Shown piece by piece: positions 40,279 to 49,502 of a stretch of DNA of 50,543 nucleotides. The stretch's first letter is position 1. Each line of letters begins with the position of its first letter. Location: assembly GCA_903921785.1 (NCBI GenBank), contig CAIXRH010000360.1, positions 1-50,543 on the forward strand. The letters are read 5' to 3'. The notes below the pieces were generated by a model, which saw nothing but the letters and a program-made list of their open reading frames with translations, ran no database searches and was not told the origin of the DNA. A program made the position numbers and the translations under genes. This DNA comes from an uncultured Pseudomonadota bacterium (lineage in GTDB: Bacteria; Myxococcota_A; UBA796; SXON01).

Positions 40279-40683
40279 TCAACCGCCGGCGCCGGACGCC
40301 AACCACTGCTCCAGGATCAACACCGCCGCCTGCGCATCCACGGTGTCCCGCCGGAGGCCGGCGTCCGCGATGCGGGTGCGCGCCTCCGCGGAGGTGTAGC
40401 CCTCGTCGACGTAGTGGGGCGGGAGCGCGAGCACCGCCCCGAGCGCATCGCCCACCTGCCGGGCGAGCCGCTCCATGCGCCCGCCGGTGTCGGGCAGCCC
40501 GACCACCAACGCGGTGACGCCGCGGGCGCGGGCGAGCTGGGCGAGCGCCGCCGCGTCCGCCGCGACCGACTTCCGCGCCACCGTGCTCACCGGGAACGCC
40601 ATCTTGCGCCCCGCGTCGGTGACCGCCACGCCGATCTTGGCGGTGCCGACGTCGAGGGCGAGGGCGGGTCCGGGAAGCGCCAT
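40279..40683 (-). CDS. ruvX: YqgF/RuvX Holliday-junction-resolvase-like protein
   Basis: A 134-residue protein of the YqgF family. Catalytic-site motifs are present: [15 protein letters not shown] (Asp-Gly), [24 protein letters not shown] and [13 protein letters not shown]. The family is linked to pre-16S rRNA processing and proposed as a junction resolvase. It starts at the ATG at 40683; the longer frame extending beyond this is a shadow of cinA. TACACG lies six bases before the ATG. The gene is divergent from cinA with 67 bases between them. Confidence 0.88.
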   Translation of the reverse strand: MALPGPALALDVGTAKIGVAVTDAGRKMAFPVSTVARKSVAADAAALAQLARARGVTALVVGLPDTGGRMERLARQVGDALGAVLALPPHYVDEGYTSAEARTRIADAGLRRDTVDAQAAVLILEQWLASGAGG

Positions 40684-40701
40684 GCGGCGCGTGTAGCACG
40701 G

Positions 40702-40720
40702 CCGACCGTTCGGCGGTCGG
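40702..40720. promoter_or_regulatory. Inverted repeat between ruvX and cinA
   Basis: CCGACCG-TTCGG-CGGTCGG is a perfect 7-bp inverted repeat in the divergent gap. It may be a shared operator or a transcript hairpin. Confidence 0.35.
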
Positions 40721-40750
40721 AGCGGCGGCGACGCCGCGATAGGCTCCGCC

Positions 40751-41977
40751 ATGCCCGTCCGATTCGACCTCATCAGCCAGGGCGAGGAGCTCCTCGCCGG
40801 CCAGGCGGTGGACACCAACGCCCCCTGGATCGCCGCGAAGCTCCAAGGCGTCGGCCTCCGCCCCGGCCGCGTGACGGTGGTGGGCGACGAGCTCGACGCG
40901 ATCCGCGAGGTCATCGCGGAGAGCGCGGCCCGCGCCTCCCTCGTGGTGTGTACCGGGGGCCTCGGCCCCACCAGCGACGACCTCACCCGCGAGGCCGCGG
41001 CGCTCGCGTTCGGCGTCCCGCTCGTGGAGAACGAAGCCGCGCTCGCGCAGATCGCCGAGCGGTACCGCAGCCGGAACCGGGAGATGCCGGTCAAGAACCG
41101 CGTCCAGGCGTTGCTGCCAGAAGGCGCGGAGCTCCTGGAGAACGTCAACGGCACCGCGCCCGGCTTCGCCGTCGACACCGGCCGCTGCCTCCTCTTCTTC
41201 TTCCCAGGCGTGCCCTTCGAGATGAAGCCGATGGTGGAGCGCTTCGTGCTCGAGCGCGCCCGCGCCCGGTTCGGCCTGCACCCGCGCACGAACGTGATCC
41301 TCCGCTGCGTGGGCCTCGCCGAGAGCGTGGCCGCCGAGCGCATGGACGGCTTCGAGCGCCCCGGCGTGGTCGTCGGCTACCGCGCTTCGTTCCCGGAGGT
41401 GCAGGTGAAGCTGCACGTCGACCACGGGATCGATCCCGCGTCGCTCACCGCGGAGGCCGTGCGAAGGCTCGGCGCCGATCACGTCTTTGGCGTGGACAGC
41501 GGGTCGCTCGCGGAGGTGGTCGGCGGACTGCTGCGCGCGCGGGGCGAGAGTGTGTCGACAGCAGAGAGCTGCACGGCGGGGCGCATCGCGGCGGAGCTCA
41601 CGGTGAGCGCCGGATCGAGCGACTACTTCCTCGGCGGCGCCGTGGTCTACGCCAACGCGGAGAAGGTGCGGCAGTGCGGCGTGGACCCGGCGGTGCTCGC
41701 CGCATACGGGGCGGTGAGCGAGCCGGTGGCCCGCGCGCTCGCCGAAGGCATCCGGGCGCGCACCGGCAGCACGTGGAGCCTCGCGGTCACCGGCGTCGCG
41801 GGGCCCGGCGGAGGTTCAGCGGAGAAGCCGGTGGGAACGGTACACTTCGCGTGCGCAGGCCCCCACGGCACCGTGCACCGCGTCATGCGGTTCCCCTACG
41901 ACCGCACCCGCAACCTCAGCGCCACGGTGGCCACGGCGCTCGACCTGCTCCGCGCCCAGCTCCTCACGAGCACCTGA
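40751..41977 (+). CDS. cinA: CinA family competence/damage-inducible protein
   Basis: A 408-residue protein with both CinA domains. Residues 1-170 are the molybdopterin-binding-like part: [20 protein letters not shown] and [19 protein letters not shown]. Residues 250-400 are the C-terminal NMN amidase-like (PncC) domain with [15 protein letters not shown] and [19 protein letters not shown]. The protein converts nicotinamide mononucleotide to nicotinate mononucleotide and has ADP-ribose hydrolase activity in characterised members. TAGGCT lies five bases before the ATG with no Shine-Dalgarno sequence. It is followed by recA, a common pairing. Confidence 0.93.
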   Translation: MPVRFDLISQGEELLAGQAVDTNAPWIAAKLQGVGLRPGRVTVVGDELDAIREVIAESAARASLVVCTGGLGPTSDDLTREAAALAFGVPLVENEAALAQIAERYRSRNREMPVKNRVQALLPEGAELLENVNGTAPGFAVDTGRCLLFFFPGVPFEMKPMVERFVLERARARFGLHPRTNVILRCVGLAESVAAERMDGFERPGVVVGYRASFPEVQVKLHVDHGIDPASLTAEAVRRLGADHVFGVDSGSLAEVVGGLLRARGESVSTAESCTAGRIAAELTVSAGSSDYFLGGAVVYANAEKVRQCGVDPAVLAAYGAVSEPVARALAEGIRARTGSTWSLAVTGVAGPGGGSAEKPVGTVHFACAGPHGTVHRVMRFPYDRTRNLSATVATALDLLRAQLLTST

Positions 41978-41994
41978 ACGTAAAATTTCAATCA

Positions 41995-42018
41995 CGCCAT
42001 TTTTTGGCGCCCGGGCGC
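41995..42018 (+). terminator. cinA-recA gap: T-loop hairpin and 12-bp palindrome
   Basis: CGCCA-TTTTT-TGGCG (41995-42009) forms a short hairpin, followed directly by the perfect palindrome GCGCCCGGGCGC (42007-42018). The surrounding sequence (TAAAATTTCAATCA) is the most AT-rich run noticed in the window. It could end cinA or mark a recA control region. Confidence 0.4.
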
Positions 42019-42046
42019 TTGCGTCCGTACAGGTACAGGGTAGACT
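42019..42046 (+). promoter_or_regulatory. Putative recA promoter with direct repeats
   Basis: TTGCGT (42019-42024) and TAGACT (42041-42046) are separated by 16 bases. The spacer holds GTACAGGTACAG, a tandem GTACAG repeat that also reads as GTAC-AG-GTAC. A LexA-type operator would be expected in this place, but no known LexA consensus matches with confidence. The recA ATG follows 23 bases later with a GGAGA ribosome site. Confidence 0.4.
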
Positions 42047-42069
42047 GCGTTCGTTCACTGGAGAACCCC

Positions 42070-43098
<1,029 letters not shown>

Positions 43099-43119
43099 TA
43101 GACTCGCGGCGGGAGCGCC

Positions 43120-44202
43120 ATGGACCTCGCCGCGATCTGCAAGGTGGCCGTCACGGCCGGTGCGAGCGACATCCACCTGAAGGTGGGTCTGCCGCCGCTG
43201 ATGCGTCTGCACGGGGACATCAAGCCGATCCCTTCGGGCGGGCCGGCCGTGAACCTGGAGGAGCTCGGCCGCGCCCTCTGGGACGTGATGAACCCCGGCC
43301 AACGGGAGCGGTTCAAGACCACCAACGAGTGTGACCTCGCGGTCACCTTCGAGGGGGTGGCGCGCTTCCGCGTGAACGCGTTCCGGCAGCAGGGGAAGAT
43401 CGGCGCGGTGCTCCGCTCGATCCCCACCCAGGTGCGCACGGTGGACGAGCTGCAGCTCCCCCCGGTGCTCAAGAAGCTCGCGGCGGAGGAGCGGGGGATG
43501 GTGCTGGTGACCGGCGCCACCGGCTCCGGCAAGAGCACCACCCTGGCCGCGATGATCGAGGAGATCAACCGCACCCAGCCGTGCCACATCCTCACCATCG
43601 AAGACCCGGTGGAGTTCCTCTTCCAGGACAAGCGGAGCCTGGTGAACCAGCGGGAAGTCGGGATCGACGCCGTAAACTTCCACAACGCGCTGCGCTCCGC
43701 CCTGCGGCAGGACCCCGACGTGATCCTCATCGGCGAGCTCCGCGACAAGGAGACGGTGGAGATCGCGCTCTCGGCGGCGGAGACGGGCCACCTCGTGCTT
43801 GGCACGCTCCACACGGTGGACGCCCACGAGACCGTCAACCGTCTGGTTGGCTTCTACGAACCCCACCACCAGCAGCAGATCCGGCTCATGCTCGGGGCGG
43901 TGCTCCGGGGGGTGGTCTCCCAGCGGCTGGTGCCGTCGGTGGGTGGGGGGCGAGCGGCGGCGCTCGAGGTGATGATCAACACCGGCACGATCTACGAGTG
44001 CATCGTGGACGCGAAGCGTACCCGGGAGATCCGCGACTACATGCGCAAGGGCCGGGCGACCTACCAGACCCAGACCTTCGACCAGCACCTGTACCAGATG
44101 CTCCAGGATGGCCGGATCACCCAAGACGATGCGCTGCGCTTCGCGAACAACCCCGACGAGCTCGCGCTGCGGCTCAGCGGGCTGGGCACGGACGACGAGT
44201 AA
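43120..44202 (+). CDS. pilT: Twitching motility ATPase PilT
   Basis: A 360-residue hexameric ATPase that retracts type IV pili. Walker A is GATGSGKSTTLAAMI, Walker B IGELRDKETVEIALSAAET, and the Asp and His boxes include ILTIEDPVEFLF and LGTLHTVDAHETVNR. ASDIHLKVGLPPLMRLHG begins the N-terminal PAS-like domain. A GGGAG site precedes the ATG. TAGACT lies upstream, overlapping the recA end. The pilin-like protein at 20433 is a possible substrate, but no pilB or pilC is in the window. Confidence 0.95.
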   Translation: MDLAAICKVAVTAGASDIHLKVGLPPLMRLHGDIKPIPSGGPAVNLEELGRALWDVMNPGQRERFKTTNECDLAVTFEGVARFRVNAFRQQGKIGAVLRSIPTQVRTVDELQLPPVLKKLAAEERGMVLVTGATGSGKSTTLAAMIEEINRTQPCHILTIEDPVEFLFQDKRSLVNQREVGIDAVNFHNALRSALRQDPDVILIGELRDKETVEIALSAAETGHLVLGTLHTVDAHETVNRLVGFYEPHHQQQIRLMLGAVLRGVVSQRLVPSVGGGRAAALEVMINTGTIYECIVDAKRTREIRDYMRKGRATYQTQTFDQHLYQMLQDGRITQDDALRFANNPDELALRLSGLGTDDE

Positions 44203-44215
44203 CGCGGCCCCGGCT

Positions 44216-44233
44216 GGGCGCCGACGAACGCCC
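44216..44233 (+). terminator. Weak hairpin after pilT
   Basis: GGGCG-CCGACGAA-CGCCC lies 14 bases after the pilT stop, with CCCC/GGGG flanks that could extend it. There is no T-tract. Confidence 0.3.
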
Positions 44234-44257
44234 GGGGACGGGGCGCGGCCGGTGAAT

Positions 44258-44274
44258 CCCGGTTAGCGACCGGG
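44258..44274 (+). promoter_or_regulatory. Inverted repeat over the alaS promoter region
   Basis: CCCGGT-TAGCG-ACCGGG is a perfect 6-bp inverted repeat whose loop contains the TAG core of GGTTAGC, four bases before the alaS ATG. It overlaps the presumed -10 and the mRNA start. Confidence 0.4.
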
Positions 44275-44278
44275 CGCC

Positions 44279-46894
44279 ATGGAATCTGCCGAAGTCCGCC
44301 GTCGTTTCCTCGCCTACTTCGCCCGTCACGGTCACGAAGTGGTGCGCTCCTCCCCCGTCATCCCCCAGAACGACCCCACGTTGTACTTCACCAACGCCGG
44401 GATGGTTCAGTTCAAGGATGTTTTCCTCGGGGCGGATCCGCGCCCGTACACCCGCGCCACCACGGCCCAGAAGTGCCTCCGGGTGAGCGGCAAGCACAAC
44501 GACCTCGACAACGTGGGGCACACCGCGCGCCACCACACGCTGTTCGAGATGCTCGGGAACTTCTCCTTCGGCGACTACTTCAAGCGCGACGCGATCCGCT
44601 ACGCCTGGGACCTGCTCACCAACGACCTGGGGATCGACCCGAAGCGGCTGTGGGTCACGGTCTACGAGCAGGACGATGAAGCGCTCGATCTGTGGCGCGA
44701 CGATGTGGGCGTGCCCGCCGAGCGCATCCAGAAGCTGGGCGCGAAGGACAACTTCTGGCAGATGGGCGACACCGGCCCCTGCGGCCCGTGCACCGAGATC
44801 CACTACGATCACGGCCCCAAGGTCAGCGACGACACCCGCGGCCCCGCCGGCGGCGACGATCGGTACGTCGAGATCTGGAACCTCGTGTTCATGCAGTACG
44901 ACCGGGACAAGGAAGGCCGCCTCACCCCGCTCCCGAAGCCGAGCATCGACACGGGCTCCGGCCTGGAGCGGGTCGCCGCGGTGATGCAGGGCGTCTTCCA
45001 GAACTATGACACCGACGCCTTCACCCCGCTCATCGACCACGCCGCCCGCCTCGCCAACGTGCGCTACGGCGATCACGACGACGTGGACGTCGCGCTGAAG
45101 GTCATCGCCGACCACAGCCGCGCCGCCGCCTTCCTGGTGGCGGACGGGGTGATGCCCAGCAACGAACACCGCGGCTACGTGCTCCGCCGCATCATGCGCC
45201 GCGGCATCCGCTACGGCGTGAAGATCGGCCTCAAGGGGGCCTTCCTCCACGAGACGGTGCAGACCGTCATCGACCGCTTCGGGGACGCCTACCCGGAGCT
45301 CCGCGAGCGCGCGACCTTCATCCGCGACGTGGTGAAGGTGGAGGAGGAGCGCTTCTCCTCCACGCTCGACCGCGGCCTCGCCCTCCTCGAGCGCGAGATC
45401 GAGAAGAAGCCGAGCATCATCAGCGGGCAGACCGCGTTCACCCTCTCCGACACCTTCGGCTTCCCGGTCGACCTCACCACGATCATCGCCGGTGAGCGGG
45501 GCCTCGGCGTGGACGAAGAGGGCTTCAAGGCGCTCCTCGCCGAGCAGAAGGCCGCCGGCCGCGCCGCGTGGAAGGGCTCCGGCGAAGAGTCCGTCTCCGC
45601 CATCTGGCACGACCTCGCGCGCAACCGCCCCGGCAAGTTCTCCGGCTACGAGCTCGACAGCGAAGCGAGCGTGGTGACCGGCCTGGTGAGCGAGGGCGCA
45701 GAGGTGACCATGCTGCCCGAAGGCAGCGAGGGCCTCCTCGTGGCCGCGTCCACCCCGTTTTACGCGGAGAGCGGCGGCCAGGCCGGCGACACCGGCGTGA
45801 TCCGCTGGGATGGCGGCGAGGCCGAGGTCACCGAGACCTCCAAGCCCACCGGCGACCTCCACGTGCACCACGTGAAAGTGACGAAGGGCACGCTGCGGGT
45901 GGACCAGGCGATCGAGCTCCATGTGGACGCGGCGCGGCGCAACCGCTCCCGCCTCAACCACACCGCCACCCACCTCCTTCACGCCGCGCTCAAGCACGTG
46001 CTCGGCGGGCACGTCGCCCAGAAGGGCTCGCTCGTCGGCCCCGAGCGGCTCCGCTTCGACTTCAGCCACCACAAGCCGATGACGGCCGAGGAGCTGCGCC
46101 GGGTGGAAGACCTCGTTCAGCGGGAGATCTTCGCCAACCACCCGGTGAACACCGCGGTGGAGGACGTAGAGTCTGCGAAGGCCGGCGGCGCCATGGCGCT
46201 GTTCGGCGAGAAGTACGGGGACAAGGTGCGCGTGGTGAGCGTGGCCGGGTTCAGCAAGGAGCTCTGCGGCGGCACCCACGCCAGTCGCAGCGGCGACATC
46301 GGCTTCTTCAAGATCGTGAGCGAAGCGGGCGTCGCGGCCGGCGTCCGGCGCATCGAGGCCCAGACGGGGCCCGGCGTGCAGCGTTGGGTGCGCGAGCTCG
46401 AAGGCACGGTCAAGGAGGCCGCGGCCACCCTGAAGACCTCCCCGGACAAGCTGGTCGACGCGGTGACCCGCCTGCTCGCCGAGCGCGCCACGCTCCAGAA
46501 GGAGCTCGACGCGGCGAAGCGCGCCGCGGCCCGTGCCGCCAGCGGCGACCTGAGCACCCGCGCGGTGGACCTCGGCGGCGGCGCGAAGCTCGTCGCGGCC
46601 GAGTTCACCGGGGACGCGGCGGCGATGCGCGAAGAGGCCGACCGCCTCCGCGACACCCTCGGCAGCGCCGTGGTGGTGCTCGCCGCGGCCGACGCGGGCG
46701 CCGTGCGCCTGCTCGTCGCCGTGAGCAAGGACCTCGCGGGGACCCGCTACAACGCCGGCAAGATCGTGGGCGCGCTCGCGGCCATGGTCGGTGGGCGCGG
46801 CGGCGGTCGTCCGGACCTCGCGCAGGCGGGCGGCACCGAGCCGGCGAAGGTCGGCGAGATGCTCGCGGCGGTGCCGGGGCTCCTCGGGGCCTGA
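44279..46894 (+). CDS. alaS: Alanyl-tRNA synthetase
   Basis: An 871-residue class II synthetase, normal length. Class II motifs lie in the first 240 residues (NDPTLYFTNAGMVQFKDVF, HHTLFEMLGNFSFGDYF). The editing domain has HTATHLLHAALKHVLGGHV and the CGGTHASRSGDIG zinc/editing motif, and a C-Ala domain is at the end (GGGRPDLAQAGG). It charges tRNA-Ala and hydrolyses mischarged Ser/Gly. The ATG lacks a Shine-Dalgarno sequence; GGTTAGC lies 11 bases upstream within an inverted repeat. E. coli AlaRS is known to repress its own gene by binding a palindrome near the promoter. Confidence 0.97.
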   Translation: MESAEVRRRFLAYFARHGHEVVRSSPVIPQNDPTLYFTNAGMVQFKDVFLGADPRPYTRATTAQKCLRVSGKHNDLDNVGHTARHHTLFEMLGNFSFGDYFKRDAIRYAWDLLTNDLGIDPKRLWVTVYEQDDEALDLWRDDVGVPAERIQKLGAKDNFWQMGDTGPCGPCTEIHYDHGPKVSDDTRGPAGGDDRYVEIWNLVFMQYDRDKEGRLTPLPKPSIDTGSGLERVAAVMQGVFQNYDTDAFTPLIDHAARLANVRYGDHDDVDVALKVIADHSRAAAFLVADGVMPSNEHRGYVLRRIMRRGIRYGVKIGLKGAFLHETVQTVIDRFGDAYPELRERATFIRDVVKVEEERFSSTLDRGLALLEREIEKKPSIISGQTAFTLSDTFGFPVDLTTIIAGERGLGVDEEGFKALLAEQKAAGRAAWKGSGEESVSAIWHDLARNRPGKFSGYELDSEASVVTGLVSEGAEVTMLPEGSEGLLVAASTPFYAESGGQAGDTGVIRWDGGEAEVTETSKPTGDLHVHHVKVTKGTLRVDQAIELHVDAARRNRSRLNHTATHLLHAALKHVLGGHVAQKGSLVGPERLRFDFSHHKPMTAEELRRVEDLVQREIFANHPVNTAVEDVESAKAGGAMALFGEKYGDKVRVVSVAGFSKELCGGTHASRSGDIGFFKIVSEAGVAAGVRRIEAQTGPGVQRWVRELEGTVKEAAATLKTSPDKLVDAVTRLLAERATLQKELDAAKRAAARAASGDLSTRAVDLGGGAKLVAAEFTGDAAAMREEADRLRDTLGSAVVVLAAADAGAVRLLVAVSKDLAGTRYNAGKIVGALAAMVGGRGGGRPDLAQAGGTEPAKVGEMLAAVPGLLGA

Positions 46895-46923
46895 TCGGGC
46901 GCGGCGCGCTACGTGGGAGGGCC

Positions 46924-48303
46924 GTGCGCGCCCTCCTCTTCGTCGTCCTCGCTGGCTGTTCGACCGCCCCCACCGAGAGCACCGACTCCGGTGCGCCCTG
47001 GGTGGCGCCCGGATGCGGGGACGGCGTGCTCGATGCCGGCGAAGAGTGCGACGCCGGCGCCGACAACAGCGACACGACGGCCGACGCCTGCCGCACCACC
47101 TGCTTCCTCCCCACCTGCGGCGACGCCGTGGTGGATGCCGGCGAAGCCTGCGACGACGGCGGGAAAACCGGCGGCGACGGCTGCTCGCCCACCTGCGCCG
47201 CCGAGGCCGGCACCGCCGAAGTGGAGCCCAACGACAGTTGGGACGCCGCGAACCCCGGTGGCGCAGAGGTGGACGGGAGCCTGGACGCCGAGGACGAAGA
47301 CTGCTTCACGGTGGACGTTCCCGCGTGCGGCGCCGTGGCCGTCACCGAGCTCGCGCCGTGCGGGCCGTCCCTGGTGCTGAACCTGCACGGCCCCGACGGG
47401 CGGCTGGTCGCGGCGAGCAAAACCACCGCCGAGGGATGCGCAGCGATCGACCCGCTCACCGCGCCCGGCGCCCGGTGGATGGAGGAGGGCACCTGGTCGG
47501 TGTGCGTCATCGCCGAGAACGACGCCGTCGTGCCCGGGTACGCCCTCGCGATCTCCACGCCCGACCCGGTCGCGATCGGCGCGCCCTCCACCGGCGACGA
47601 CACCGACGCCGACACGATCCCCGACACCTGCGACGTGGACCTCGACGGCGACGGCCTCGCCAACGAAGACGACAACTGCCCCGACGTCTCCAACGGCCCC
47701 GACACCCCAGGCCCTTCGCTCAGCAGCGACGGGTATGTGCGCACCTGGCTCAGCGCCGGCCCGTTCACCGGCGGGGTCACCACCGGGGAGTGCCGGCCTT
47801 CCGAAGAAGCGTTCGTCGGGGAGGACGGCGCCATCGCCCCCGAGGTCGGAGATCCCGCCGGGTCCCTGATGTGGACCTACGCGCTTTTGACCTCCAACAC
47901 CTACGACATGAACGGCCCTTACGGCTGGGCCACCCCCTCGCGCGAGGCGTACACCCTCGTGTACCTGGAGAGCGCCACCGCCCGCACGCTCACCCTCTCC
48001 CTCGGCGCGGACGACGGGGTCTTCGCGTGGTGGAACGGCGCCCAGGTGATCGACGTGGGGTCCTGCCAGGGGGTCAACGCCGACCAGTTCCAGGCTTCCG
48101 TCGAGGTGAACGCGGGCTGGAACACGCTCCTGGTGAAGGTGCGGGACTGGGGTGGCGGCTGGGGCCTCGCGGCGCGGCTGCTCGACAACGGCGCCCCCGT
48201 CACCGACCTCGTGCCCTCGCTCACGCCCGGCGCGGAGTGGGCGCTCGACCAGGCGGATCACGACGGCGACGGCACGGGCGACGCGTGCGACGAGACGCCC
48301 TGA
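46924..48303 (+). CDS. DUF4215/PPC-type lipoprotein
   Basis: A 459-residue lipoprotein (GTG start after GGGAGG; lipobox VVLAGC). Residues 30-95 are the Cys-rich DUF4215-like repeat typical of Myxococcota: CGDGVLDAGEECDAG and CGDAVVDAGEACDDG with GGDGCSPTC. Residues 100-215 resemble a pre-peptidase C-terminal (PPC) domain (VEPNDSWDAANPGG). A thrombospondin type 3-like calcium segment (DTDADTIPDTCDVDLDGDG) and a beta-sandwich domain (VRTWLSAGPFTGGVT, GADDGVFAWWNGAQV) follow, the latter resembling a PA14-type fold. No catalytic motif is seen. The TTG-rich frame upstream belongs to alaS. Confidence 0.8.
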   Translation: MRALLFVVLAGCSTAPTESTDSGAPWVAPGCGDGVLDAGEECDAGADNSDTTADACRTTCFLPTCGDAVVDAGEACDDGGKTGGDGCSPTCAAEAGTAEVEPNDSWDAANPGGAEVDGSLDAEDEDCFTVDVPACGAVAVTELAPCGPSLVLNLHGPDGRLVAASKTTAEGCAAIDPLTAPGARWMEEGTWSVCVIAENDAVVPGYALAISTPDPVAIGAPSTGDDTDADTIPDTCDVDLDGDGLANEDDNCPDVSNGPDTPGPSLSSDGYVRTWLSAGPFTGGVTTGECRPSEEAFVGEDGAIAPEVGDPAGSLMWTYALLTSNTYDMNGPYGWATPSREAYTLVYLESATARTLTLSLGADDGVFAWWNGAQVIDVGSCQGVNADQFQASVEVNAGWNTLLVKVRDWGGGWGLAARLLDNGAPVTDLVPSLTPGAEWALDQADHDGDGTGDACDETP

Positions 48304-48319
48304 GCCCAGCGCGCGCACG

Positions 48320-49036
48320 GTGATCCACGTCCCCGCGATCCCGATGCTCCACCCCGTCTTCGAGGCCCTGGCCTACACGGCCGGGTACGCCGTCCACCGG
48401 CGTCTGGCGGCGGACGCCGCGCGGCCGATCGAGGAGACCTCACGTTGGCTGGTGATCGCGGGGGCGGGTGTCGGCGCGCTGATCGGCGCGCGGGCGCTCG
48501 GCTTGCTCGCGCAGGGTCCCGCGGTGTTCGCGCTCGGCTGGAAGGCGCTGCTGGTGCCTGGCGGCAAGACCGTGGTCGGCGGGCTCCTCGGGGGGTGGCT
48601 CGGCGTGGAGCTCGCGCGGCGGGTCGCCGGCGTGCGCGAACGAAGCGGCAACCTCTTCGCCCTGCCCTTGGTCGTCGGCATCGTCGTGGGGCGCATCGGC
48701 TGTCTCTTCGCGGGCCTCGCCGACGACACCGTCGGCGTGCCCACGACGCTCCCGTGGGGCTGCGACTTCGGTGACGGGGTCGCCCGCCACCCCACCTCCG
48801 CGTACGAGATCGGCGTGCTGGCGGCCCTCGGCCTCTTCCTCGTCGACCGCGCTCGCCGCCCCGTGGCGCCGGGCGCGCTCTTCCGCTACTTCCTGGCGAC
48901 CTACCTCGGGTGGCGCTTCGTGGTCGACTTCCTCAAGCCAGGCTGGGCGCCGGGCGGGCTCGGTCCGATCCAGTGGGCGTGCCTGGCGGGGCTGGGCGGG
49001 CTCGCCGCGGAGCGGGCGTTCCGGCGGGCGGCGTGA
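48320..49036 (+). CDS. Divergent Lgt-family membrane protein
   Basis: About 238 residues from the GTG at 48320; the ATG at 48344 is also possible. It has about seven membrane helices and the Lgt-like sequence VGRIGCLFAGLADD, with HPTSAYEIG later. In prolipoprotein diacylglyceryl transferase the signature is G-R-x-G-N-F-x-N-x-E-x-x-G. Here the Arg is kept, but the Asn is Cys, the Glu is Leu and the last Gly is Asp. It is therefore unlikely to be the standard Lgt and may be a paralog with another lipid-related role. It is coupled to a small membrane protein by a GTGA overlap. Confidence 0.7.
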   Translation: MIHVPAIPMLHPVFEALAYTAGYAVHRRLAADAARPIEETSRWLVIAGAGVGALIGARALGLLAQGPAVFALGWKALLVPGGKTVVGGLLGGWLGVELARRVAGVRERSGNLFALPLVVGIVVGRIGCLFAGLADDTVGVPTTLPWGCDFGDGVARHPTSAYEIGVLAALGLFLVDRARRPVAPGALFRYFLATYLGWRFVVDFLKPGWAPGGLGPIQWACLAGLGGLAAERAFRRAA

Positions 49037-49179
49037 CCGACGAGTGGTCCGGGCTGCCGGGCGAGTACGTGTCTCCACGCCCGATGCCGGTCTGGATTCC
49101 GAAGACGCTCGCCTGGTCGGCGCTGGGGATGGTCCTCTCGCTGGGCGTGATGGTGTACCTCTTCCTCGGGAGACGCTGA
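49033..49179 (+). CDS. Small single-helix membrane protein, 48 aa
   Basis: A 48-residue protein starting at a GTG that overlaps the preceding stop (GTGA). The N-terminal 20 residues are polar and Pro-rich, then a single membrane helix (LAWSALGMVLSLGVMVYLFL) and GRR. It is probably co-translated with the Lgt-like protein as a small partner subunit (inference). Confidence 0.55.
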   Translation: MTDEWSGLPGEYVSPRPMPVWIPKTLAWSALGMVLSLGVMVYLFLGRR

Positions 49180-49180
49180 A

Positions 49181-49441
49181 TTGACCCCCGCAGACCCCCC
49201 TCCCCCGCTCGTCCCCCGCTGGCTCATCGCGCTCATCGCCTTGTCGGCGTTCGCCCTCCTCCTCTCGTTGGGCTTGTGCGGCGTGAGCGTCGGCGCCTCC
49301 TGGCCGTCCTCGATGACCGACCTCCAAGGGGTGCTGGCGCTCGGGAGCATCCCCGCGATGTTCGGCAGCCTCACCTGCTTCCTGGTGAGCGTGGGGGTGG
49401 CGTTCGTCTTCCTCATCGTCCGCCTCGCGCGCCGTCGCTGA
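49181..49441 (+). CDS. Small membrane protein, two helices, 86 aa
   Basis: An 86-residue protein starting at a TTG one base after the preceding stop, with a GGGAGA site about eight bases upstream. A Pro-rich start (MTPADPPPPLVPRW) leads into two membrane helices separated by a short loop, ending RLARRR. No family is recognised. It is the third gene of a compact membrane-protein group with the Lgt-like and 48-residue proteins. Confidence 0.55.
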   Translation: MTPADPPPPLVPRWLIALIALSAFALLLSLGLCGVSVGASWPSSMTDLQGVLALGSIPAMFGSLTCFLVSVGVAFVFLIVRLARRR

Positions 49442-49502
49442 CGCGCACGATGCGGCGCCAAATCCGGGGTTCCCGGTTAGCCTCCCCGGACAAGGAGTCG
49501 TC

